A stretch of DNA of 64,000 bases, taken from contig NZ_JACRMG010000015.1 of the NCBI RefSeq assembly GCF_016219575.1, positions 1 through 64,000 on the forward strand, read 5' to 3'. The notes under the pieces were generated by a model. It did no database searches. It had not been told where the DNA came from and saw only the letters and a program-made list of their open reading frames with translations. Source of the DNA: Bradyrhizobium sp. (GTDB lineage Bacteria; Pseudomonadota; Alphaproteobacteria; Rhizobiales; Xanthobacteraceae). Below are positions 57,987-64,000 of the stretch, piece after piece. Numbering within the stretch: the first letter of the stretch is position 1; every line of letters begins with the position of its first letter. A program made the position numbers and the translations under genes.

Positions 57987-58130
57987 CTATTGGTAGAATG
58001 ACGCAATAAAATAGCCGCCGACGACCAGCAGCAGGGATAGCGCGATCGCCACGCCAAGCACGCCGAGGCTGATCGCGAGCAATCCATTGGTGTCCAGCCA
58101 TCTTTTTAGCGCATCGCCCGGCTTGGCCAT
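57987..58130 (-). CDS. Small membrane protein, 47 aa
   Basis: The frame from ATG 58130 gives MAKPGDALKRWLDTNGLLAI then SLGVLGVAIALSLLLVVGGY and FIASFYQ. It has a polar helix and then one membrane helix. AGGGAA precedes the start on the minus strand. It is convergent with the PhoD gene (16-base gap between the stops). It is short and isolated but has good start signals and clear composition. No function is known. Confidence 0.65.
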   Translation of the reverse strand: MAKPGDALKRWLDTNGLLAISLGVLGVAIALSLLLVVGGYFIASFYQ

Positions 58131-58274
58131 GGTTCCCTAACTCGATCTTGATTTGCGCCAGCCGCTTCCGGCAGGCTATCGCTGTTACCCCGTCTCATTC
58201 CGCCTATCAACCAGCCCCTTTGTCTACTGTTACCGGCCGCCCCTCGGGCGGTCCAAAAGCCGTTTGGAGCACCC

Positions 58275-59093
58275 ATGCAGACCATCAAGACCCAGGGCAT
58301 TGCCATGCCAAAACTCGGGCTCGGCACTTTCCGCATGCAGGGCGATACCTGCCGCGCGGCGGTAGAAAGCGCCCTTGCGCTCGGCTACCGCCACATCGAC
58401 ACCGCGGAGATGTACGGCAATGAGGAGCCGATTGGCGCGGCGATCGCGGCCTCCGGCCTGCCGCGCGGCGAACTGCACGTGACGACCAAGGTCTGGGTCG
58501 ACAATCTGGCGCCGGACGCCATCCGCCGGGCGTTCGACGCATCCATGAGAAAGCTGCGGCTCGATCGGATCGATCTCTATCTCGTGCACTGGCCTTCGCG
58601 CGACATGAATCTGCCGGCCGTTCTGGAGACGCTGATGGAGCTGAAGGAGGAGGGACGCACGCGCGCCATCGGCGTCGCCAATTTCACCACGGCGCTGCTG
58701 AAGGTCGCGGTCGAACAGGTGCGGGCGCCGATCGCCTGCAACCAGGTCGAATATCACGTGATGCTGGATCAATCGAAGCTGCGGAAATATCTCGCCGCGC
58801 ACGACATCCCGCTGGTCGCCTACTGCCCGCTGGCACAGGGTCGCGCGGCCTCCGAGGAGCGGCTGGCGAAGATCGGCCGCAAGCACAATGCAAGCGCTGC
58901 GCAAGTCGCGCTGAAATGGCTGCTCGACCAGGACGGCGTCGCCGCGATTCCGAAGGCCTCTCGCGCCGAGAGCCAGAAAGCCAATCTCGACGCGCTGAAG
59001 GTCGTGCTCGACGACGACGACCGCAAGGCCATCGCCGCGCTGCCGAAAGACAGGCGCTGCGTGAATCCTGGTTTTGGGCCGGATTGGGACTAG
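58275..59093 (+). CDS. Aldo/keto reductase
   Basis: The 272-residue protein has the AKR TIM barrel: MPKLGLGTFRM, YRHIDTAEMYGNEE (catalytic Asp and Tyr), a Lys in VTTKVW, and the LYLVHWPSRD His. The C-terminal AIPKASRAESQKANL binds NADPH phosphate. It belongs with the 2,5-diketo-gluconate reductase type (AKR5). The substrate is not known. Confidence 0.92.
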   Translation: MQTIKTQGIAMPKLGLGTFRMQGDTCRAAVESALALGYRHIDTAEMYGNEEPIGAAIAASGLPRGELHVTTKVWVDNLAPDAIRRAFDASMRKLRLDRIDLYLVHWPSRDMNLPAVLETLMELKEEGRTRAIGVANFTTALLKVAVEQVRAPIACNQVEYHVMLDQSKLRKYLAAHDIPLVAYCPLAQGRAASEERLAKIGRKHNASAAQVALKWLLDQDGVAAIPKASRAESQKANLDALKVVLDDDDRKAIAALPKDRRCVNPGFGPDWD

Positions 59094-59107
59094 GGATGAC
59101 GGAATAG

Positions 59108-59137
59108 AAAATGGCTCCTCACTAGAGGAGCCATTTT
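59108..59137. terminator. Bidirectional terminator
   Basis: AAAATGGCTCCTC (59108-59120) is an exact reverse complement of GAGGAGCCATTTT (59125-59137) with loop ACTA. T-tracts flank both sides, so it should end both the aldo/keto reductase gene and the convergent His-rich gene. Confidence 0.9.
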
Positions 59138-59150
59138 CCTGTGTCGGCCG

Positions 59151-59381
59151 TCAGTAGCGGTGATAGCGCTTCTTGATGACCACGACGCGGTCGCCATGGC
59201 GGTGATGGTGGCGCCAGCCGCGATGCAAGCCATGGTCATGGTGCATCCGCGCATGTGCGCCGTACCAGCCGTGATGATGACCATGGCCGCGCTTGATGAC
59301 GATGGTCTGGGCGCTGGCGATCGACGGCACCGCCACTGCCATCGCGCCGAGAGCAGCCAGCACAAAAGCAAACTTCTTCAT
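59151..59381 (-). CDS. Small exported histidine-rich protein, 76 aa
   Basis: The signal peptide MKKFAFVLAALGAMAVAVPS (cleavage near ASAQ) is followed by a short mature region with many His and Arg residues: GHGHHHGWYG, RMHHDHGLHRGWRHHHRHGD and RYHRY. Such peptides can bind Cu, Ni or Zn in the periplasm. GAGGA precedes the ATG. Function not known. Confidence 0.75.
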   Translation of the reverse strand: MKKFAFVLAALGAMAVAVPSIASAQTIVIKRGHGHHHGWYGAHARMHHDHGLHRGWRHHHRHGDRVVVIKKRYHRY

Positions 59382-59653
59382 GATGTCCTCCTCACATGAT
59401 GAGGATGAAACGACCGATACAAAGGAACGTTCCGCTGGAACCGGAGGAGTTTCCTGAACCGCTGTTCACACGGTTCGTGCTTGAGCAATGGACAATCACG
59501 AGCTCTTTTCTCACAGCGGCCGAGGGCGCGCCGATGCTGTTGCAGAATGCCCCCCTCGAAATGGGCGTGCGCCCATCTCGTTGCGGCTTGCGCAAGACGG
59601 TCGAGCGGCGCATCATCGCGGCATAACAAAATTCATTCTGGGGGAGCGCTGCC

Positions 59654-60934
59654 ATGACGGAATTGTCTCGCCGTAATTTCCTCACCCTGAGCGGTTCTGT
59701 CGCCGCTGCCGCGCTCTCCGGACGCGCCGAAGCCGCGATGGGGCCGAACGACAAGTTCGATCTCGTCATCAAGGGCGGCGACGTGCTCGATCCCAGCCAG
59801 TCGCTGCGGGGCAAGCGCGACATCGGCATCCGCTGGGGCACGATCGAAGCGGTCGAGAACGACATTCCGGCGGCGCGCGCTGCGAAAACCATCGACGCCA
59901 CGGGCAAGCTGGTGACCCCCGGCCTGATCGACCTGCACGCGCATGTCTTTCCCTACGGCTCGGCGATCGGCATTCCCGCCGACGAACTCGCCCAGTTCCA
60001 GTGCACGACGACGCTGATTTCTGCAGGTGACGCCGGGGTCAACAACATCGCGGCGCTGCGCCGCTACATCGTCGCGCAGTCGCGGGCGCGCATCTACGCC
60101 TTCATCCACATCGCCAATAACGGCCTGTCGGGCTTCCCGGTCGCCGAGCTCTACAACATCGATTATGCGCAAGTTGAAGCCTGCGCGATGGCGCTGGCCG
60201 AGAACCCGGACTTCCTGCTCGGCGTCAAGGTGCGGATGTCGGAGAACGTGATTGCCAAGCACGGGCTCGAGCCGCTCAAGCGCGGCATCAAGGCCTGCGA
60301 GACGTGCGGCTGGCCGGCCAAGATGATGGTGCATATCGGCGGCGTCGAGACGAAGGAGCTGATGTCGCAGATTCTCGACCTGATGCGGCCGGGCGACGTG
60401 CTGACCCATGCCTATTCCGGGTTCCCCAACATGGCCGGGGTCTTCACCAACATCGTTCAGGACGGCAAGCTCATTCCTGCGGCGCTCGCCGCCAAGCAGC
60501 GCGGGGTGCTGTTCGACGTCGGCCATGGCGGCGGCAGCTTTGACTTCACGGTGGCGGAAGTCGCGATCCCCGGCGGCTGCACGCCGGATACCATCTCCTC
60601 CGACATCCACGTCTTCTCCGGCAATTCGCCCGGCATGCCCTACCTGCCGAACGTGATGAGCAAGTTCATGGCGCTGGGCTCCTCGCTGGAGCAGGTGGTG
60701 GCGGCGGCAACCACGGCGCCCGCCAGGATCATCAACCGCGCGCCGAAGCTCGGCACGCTCCAGGCCGGCGCACCCGGCGACGTCGCGATCATGGAACTGG
60801 CGGAGGGGCCGGTGACCTTCGTCGACACCCGCAACAACAAGCGCGACGGCAAGCTGCTGCTCAAGCCGGTGCAGACGGTCGTGAACGGGGTACCGTTCGG
60901 CCGGCCCTACCAGGCGCCCTTCTCGGTGCGGTGA
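59654..60934 (+). CDS. Amidohydrolase/deacetylase-family metal enzyme, Tat-exported
   Basis: The 426-residue protein has a Tat-type signal (LSRRNFLTLSGSVAAAALSG) and an amidohydrolase barrel: IDLHAHVF (metal ligand HxH), VKVRMSENVI near the carbamyl-Lys position, MVHIGG His, HAYSGF His and DIHVFSGNS Asp. It resembles dihydroorotase-like / D-aminoacylase-like enzymes that hydrolyse cyclic or acylated amines. Export suggests action in the periplasm. The substrate is not evident. It is monocistronic by spacing. Confidence 0.87.
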   Translation: MTELSRRNFLTLSGSVAAAALSGRAEAAMGPNDKFDLVIKGGDVLDPSQSLRGKRDIGIRWGTIEAVENDIPAARAAKTIDATGKLVTPGLIDLHAHVFPYGSAIGIPADELAQFQCTTTLISAGDAGVNNIAALRRYIVAQSRARIYAFIHIANNGLSGFPVAELYNIDYAQVEACAMALAENPDFLLGVKVRMSENVIAKHGLEPLKRGIKACETCGWPAKMMVHIGGVETKELMSQILDLMRPGDVLTHAYSGFPNMAGVFTNIVQDGKLIPAALAAKQRGVLFDVGHGGGSFDFTVAEVAIPGGCTPDTISSDIHVFSGNSPGMPYLPNVMSKFMALGSSLEQVVAAATTAPARIINRAPKLGTLQAGAPGDVAIMELAEGPVTFVDTRNNKRDGKLLLKPVQTVVNGVPFGRPYQAPFSVR

Positions 60935-61094
60935 CGGCCTGAATCCTCAACGCGAGGAGGCGCCAACGGGGCAGCGCAAGGCGCGGCCCAACGGCCGCCG
61001 TTCAGGATGAAGTCCCGGGTAAGGCCGTGGATTACCGCGGAAATCTCCCCAAGTTTGCGCTCGATCAATGTGGCGCCGCCGGTGTCCGGCGATC

Positions 61095-61409
61095 ATGCGA
61101 AGCGTGGCACGGAACGAAGCACAATTCCGCGATGAATCGCCCCCGGACGAGCCGTCCGGGGTGATTTCGGCTGGTGGCACGGTTCTTTCCCTCTATGAAA
61201 GCGAGTTTTTGAGCCAGCTCGGCGAGCGGGTCCGCACCGCGCGGGCGCAGCGCGAAATGTCGCGCCGGGAGCTGGCCCGCCAGTCCGGCATCTCCGAACG
61301 CTACATCGCCCAGATCGAGGCCGGCCGGGGCAATGTCTCGATCGTGCTGCTGCTGCGGCTTGCCCAGGCTATCCGCTGCGAACCGTTCGCAGGCTGGGAA
61401 GGGAAATAG
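61095..61409 (+). CDS. Short XRE-type HTH regulator, possibly truncated BoxR/BzdR relative
   Basis: The 104-residue protein has an Xre helix-turn-helix (LGERVRTARAQREMSRRELA; QSGISERYIAQIEAGRGNVS). The motif ISERYIAQIEAGRGNVSI strongly recalls BoxR/BzdR regulators of aromatic catabolism, in which a shikimate-kinase-like ligand domain follows. Here the protein ends soon after, at EPFAGWEGK, directly before the dioxygenase ATG. It may be a truncated regulator or a stand-alone form. It presumably controls the adjacent ring-cleavage gene. Confidence 0.72.
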   Translation: MRSVARNEAQFRDESPPDEPSGVISAGGTVLSLYESEFLSQLGERVRTARAQREMSRRELARQSGISERYIAQIEAGRGNVSIVLLLRLAQAIRCEPFAGWEGK

Positions 61410-62264
61410 ATGGGACAGCTTGTTCTCGCCGCCAAGGTCAGCCACGTCCCATCGCTAATGCTTTCGGAGGCCGAGGGCAGCCCGCTGAAGGCCGCTCGCG
61501 AGGGCGCCGTCAATGCGCTGCGCGAGCTCGGCCGCCGCGCCCGCGAGCGCGAGGTCTCCACCTTCGTGGTGTTCGACACCCATTGGCTGTCAAACTTCGG
61601 CTACCACATCAACGCCAATGCGCATCATCGCGGCGCCTTCACCAGCCACGAAGCGCCGCAGATGATCCAGGATCTGGGTTATGATCTGCCCGGCGATCCC
61701 CGGCTCGCCGAAGCGATCGCCGCGGAAGCCGCCAAGGGCGGGCTGAACGTGCTCGCCCACAAGGTGGCGAGCCTCGGGCTCGAATACGGCACCATCGTCC
61801 CCATGCATTACATGAACGCCGACGGCCACGCCAAAGTTGTGTCGGTGGCTACGCCGCTCTTCACCTCGCCGGAGGAGAGCCGCATCCTGGGTGAGGCGGT
61901 ACGGCGGGCGGTCGAAGCGTCCGGCGAGCGGGTGGCGCTCATCGCCAGCGGATCGCTGTCGCACCGGCTGTGGCCCAACAGGAAGCTTGGTCCGGAAGCC
62001 TGGACCTCGGTCGCCAGCGAATTCAACCGCCAGGTCGACCTGCGCGTGCTTGAGCTGTGGCAGCAGGGCCGCTACCGCGAATTCATCGACATGCTCCCGG
62101 ACTACGCCACCAAGTGCAACGGCGAGGGCGGCATGGCCGACACCATCATGCTGTTCGCCGCCCTCGGCTGGTACGGCTACCAGGGCAGGGCGGAGCAGCT
62201 CTGCGACTATTTCCCGTCCAGCGGCAGCGGCCAGGTCAACGTCGAGTTTCACGTCGCGGCGTAA
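61410..62264 (+). CDS. Class III extradiol dioxygenase (HpaD/HpcB-like)
   Basis: The 284-residue protein resembles 3,4-dihydroxyphenylacetate 2,3-dioxygenase. It has MGQLVLAAKVSHVPSLMLSE with a metal His, TFVVFDTHWLSNFGYHI with the second His, LEYGTIVPMHYM with the Glu-Tyr region, and ALIASGSLSHRLWP with the catalytic Ser-His. It would open a catechol-type ring adjacent to the hydroxyls using Fe(II). Its ATG directly abuts the HTH gene stop. Other hpa genes are absent here. Confidence 0.87.
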   Translation: MGQLVLAAKVSHVPSLMLSEAEGSPLKAAREGAVNALRELGRRAREREVSTFVVFDTHWLSNFGYHINANAHHRGAFTSHEAPQMIQDLGYDLPGDPRLAEAIAAEAAKGGLNVLAHKVASLGLEYGTIVPMHYMNADGHAKVVSVATPLFTSPEESRILGEAVRRAVEASGERVALIASGSLSHRLWPNRKLGPEAWTSVASEFNRQVDLRVLELWQQGRYREFIDMLPDYATKCNGEGGMADTIMLFAALGWYGYQGRAEQLCDYFPSSGSGQVNVEFHVAA

Positions 62265-62320
62265 TCGATCGGTCCGAGACTGCGTCCGCCCCTGTCGGGA
62301 AGCGGACATCGCGGCCCAAG

Positions 62321-62530
62321 TCAGGCGATCCGCTTGGATGACGGATCGCGCGCGATCTTGGCTGCGACGAAATACGATAACGGCATCGCCACGACAAAAC
62401 CGGCCAGAGCCGCGAGCGGTATTGCCCTCATGGAGTCTGAAGCGATTCCCGCAGCCAGCACCGCTGTAACGGCCGTGCCTGCCACTGCTGTCCCGAGCAT
62501 CACCCAGATGAGGATCGCGATCTTGAGCAT
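62321..62530 (-). CDS. Small two-helix membrane protein, 69 aa
   Basis: The protein has two hydrophobic helices (KIAILIWVMLGTAVAGTAVT; ALAGFVVAMPLSYFVAAKIA) and a basic end. GGAG lies 6 bases before the ATG at 62530. Homologues in rhizobia are sometimes annotated as CTP synthetase, which is wrong because there is no such domain. A loose FixK-type box lies 75 bases upstream. Function unknown. Confidence 0.72.
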   Translation of the reverse strand: MLKIAILIWVMLGTAVAGTAVTAVLAAGIASDSMRAIPLAALAGFVVAMPLSYFVAAKIARDPSSKRIA

Positions 62531-62604
62531 GGGCATCTCCAATATCCTGCACCGGCTACCCGGCCGGTGAGATATGAAATCTGCTCCATCCCTCCGATCG
62601 TGTC

Positions 62605-62618
62605 TTGATCTTGCGCAA
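62605..62618. promoter_or_regulatory. Loose FixK-type box TTGATCTTGCGCAA
   Basis: It matches TTG(A/C)-N6-(T/G)CAA only in the relaxed form and lies 75 bases upstream of the small membrane protein gene. It may be chance. Confidence 0.3.
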
Positions 62619-62709
62619 TCGGAGCTGGCGTTGAGTCAAGCGACTGCTGCCAATCGGTCTCATGCGCAAGATTACGTCTTCCGGAGCTGCCCGGACACAA
62701 GCCACGCGG

Positions 62710-63951
62710 CTAGACCTGCGCGCGCTTCTCCACATTGGCGCTGCGGGCCGGCACGCCGAATTCCTTGCGGCAGACGTCGGCGAGCACGGCCACGCCCTCG
62801 CGGATCTCTTCATGCGAGGGGCTGGCGAAGCAGAGCCGCAGACGGCAGCCCGCATAGGGTTTGTCGACCGACCATTCCGGTCCGGGATTGATGGCGACGC
62901 CTGCGGCGAGCGCGGCCTGATACAGCTTTAGCGTATCGACATTGTCGGGCAGCTTCACCCACAGGAAGATGCCGCCCTTCGGCTCTTCGAATTCGGCCGC
63001 GGTGCCGAACTGCTCGCCGAGCGCGTCCATCAGGGTGTCGAGCTTGGCGCGCAGGCCGCGCGTCAGCTTCGGCACATGGTTTTCGAAATGCGGAGCGCAA
63101 TATTCGGCCAGCACCATCTGCTCCAGCGCGCCGGATCCCGCGTCGGTCTTCAGCGCCAGCATGCGCGACATCATCTCCCAGGGTGCGACGATGAAGCCGA
63201 TGCGGAGGGCAGGAGCGATCGACTTCGAGAACGAGCCGACATGGATGACGTTGTTGCTCTTGCTCATGGCGTAGATCGCGGGCGGCCGTTTGCCGTCCCA
63301 GGTCAGGTCGGCATAGCAGTCGTCCTCGAAGATGGGCACGCCATACTGCTGCGACAGGCGCAGCATCTCCGCGCGGCGCTCCTCGGGCATGATGGTGGCG
63401 GTCGGGTTCTGCACCGTGGGGATGGTGTAGATGTATTTCGGCGTGATGCCCTTGCTCTTGAGATCGGCAAGCGTGTTCGCCAGCGCATCCATGCGCATGC
63501 CCTGGTCGTCGAGGGGAATGCCGATCGCCTTGACGCCGAGCCGCGTCAGGCGGTTGATCGCGCCCTGGTAGGTCTCCTTCTCGATCAGCACGGTGTCGCC
63601 GCGCGCCAGCAGCGTGTTGTTGACGAGATCGAGCGCCTGCAGCGATCCGGAGACGATCAGGAGGTCGTCCGCCGTGCAGACGATGCCGGCATCGCGCTTC
63701 AGCTTCCTGACCAGGAATTCGCGCAGGGCGCGATAGCCCTGCGGCCCGCTGGCGAGGCCGTAGGTCGCGAGCGACTTTCCCTCGCGCCTGAGCACCGCAT
63801 TGACCGCCTCGATCAGCCCCTCCACCGGCACGCCGTCGGGGTCGTTGTTGCCGCCGACGAAGCTGTATTTGGCAAGGCCCGTCCACCGCGCCGCGGGCGC
63901 CGGCAGCCCGGCCGGCAGCAGCGGGGCATAGTCGAATTGGGCTGAAGTCAT
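62710..63951 (-). CDS. PLP-dependent aminotransferase (LysN/MocR-like class I)
   Basis: The 413-residue protein belongs to fold-type I aminotransferases. It has YGLASGPQGYRALREFL, the PLP-binding Lys in HVGSFSKSIAPALRIGF, DDCYADLTWDG with the PLP-pyridine Asp, and the C-terminal CRLRLCFASPSHEEI with the substrate Arg. There is no N-terminal GntR domain, so it is an enzyme similar to 2-aminoadipate aminotransferase LysN. The ATG at 63951 follows GGGAG; 63957 is also open. Amino-group donor and acceptor are unknown. Confidence 0.88.
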   Translation of the reverse strand: MTSAQFDYAPLLPAGLPAPAARWTGLAKYSFVGGNNDPDGVPVEGLIEAVNAVLRREGKSLATYGLASGPQGYRALREFLVRKLKRDAGIVCTADDLLIVSGSLQALDLVNNTLLARGDTVLIEKETYQGAINRLTRLGVKAIGIPLDDQGMRMDALANTLADLKSKGITPKYIYTIPTVQNPTATIMPEERRAEMLRLSQQYGVPIFEDDCYADLTWDGKRPPAIYAMSKSNNVIHVGSFSKSIAPALRIGFIVAPWEMMSRMLALKTDAGSGALEQMVLAEYCAPHFENHVPKLTRGLRAKLDTLMDALGEQFGTAAEFEEPKGGIFLWVKLPDNVDTLKLYQAALAAGVAINPGPEWSVDKPYAGCRLRLCFASPSHEEIREGVAVLADVCRKEFGVPARSANVEKRAQV

Positions 63952-64000
63952 GGACATCGTCTCCCGTTCGTTTTCTTGTTGAGGAAGCAGGTTGCTTTCG

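Noticed and set aside
59396..59626. Possible 76-aa gene on the plus strand, with an alternative on the minus strand
   Set aside because: Neither frame shows a domain, signal or convincing ribosome site; the 59382-59653 gap is left without a gene.

Overview
The window reads as a chromosomal segment of an alphaproteobacterium of the Bradyrhizobium / Nitrobacteraceae type. The reasons are the high GC content, the gene set and order fixL-fixJ-(receiver)-fixK2 together with fixNOQP-fixGHIS, a FixL that keeps the B. japonicum heme-PAS and kinase motifs, and several intergenic palindromes of the kind scattered through Bradyrhizobium genomes. These identifications come from reading translations and motifs; no database search was run.

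Layout. 1-980: the end of an IS30-family insertion sequence, then about 0.9 kb of palindromic and dispersed repeats with no credible gene. 980-13,600: mostly housekeeping genes (HAD phosphatase, nucleotidyltransferase, two NUDIX hydrolases, an HMCES/YedK-type DNA-protein crosslink protein, GNAT plus FAD-linked oxidase, Sua5-type tRNA modification enzyme, tRNA-Pro(CGG), ketopantoate reductase, RibD-like reductase, fatty-acid desaturase, cold-shock protein). A lower-GC orphan ABC substrate-binding gene lies at 4932-5900. 13,970-24,100: a membrane protein, a Baeyer-Villiger monooxygenase fused to an esterase, ureidoglycolate lyase, a Sel1/TPR protein, and a three-gene MacAB-like exporter that carries FixK-type boxes. 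24,113-31,590: a complete gamma-resorcylate (2,6-dihydroxybenzoate) pathway: MarR regulator, flavin reductase, resorcinol hydroxylase, decarboxylase, SnoaL-like protein, MFS transporter, maleylacetate reductase and hydroxyquinol dioxygenase. A twin operator overlaps the promoter.

31,653-55,770 is an oxygen-response island. FixL senses O2 with heme and phosphorylates FixJ. FixJ activates fixK2, and FixK2 acts at TTGA-N6-TCAA boxes. Eleven strict boxes lie in the window, ten of them in this island, each upstream of a gene: CBS and universal-stress genes, a phasin-like gene, a YqjD/holin-X pair, an Mla-type lipid transporter, a cytochrome c, a small membrane protein with a DUF6455-like partner, fixNOQP (cbb3 oxidase) and fixGHIS (its assembly and copper supply). 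A Pat/ADP-forming acyl-CoA synthetase protein sits inside the island.

55,870-63,960: a PhoD-type phosphatase with a Tat signal, an aldo/keto reductase, a His-rich exported protein, a Tat-exported amidohydrolase, a short HTH protein abutting an HpaD-like extradiol dioxygenase, and a MocR/LysN-type aminotransferase. Four genes of fewer than 60 codons are annotated: fixQ, fixS and two 47-residue membrane proteins. No CRISPR array, rRNA, phage block or obvious defence system was seen. The least described items are the monooxygenase-esterase fusion with an altered fingerprint, the FixK boxes on the exporter and the Mla operon, and the small FixK-linked membrane proteins.
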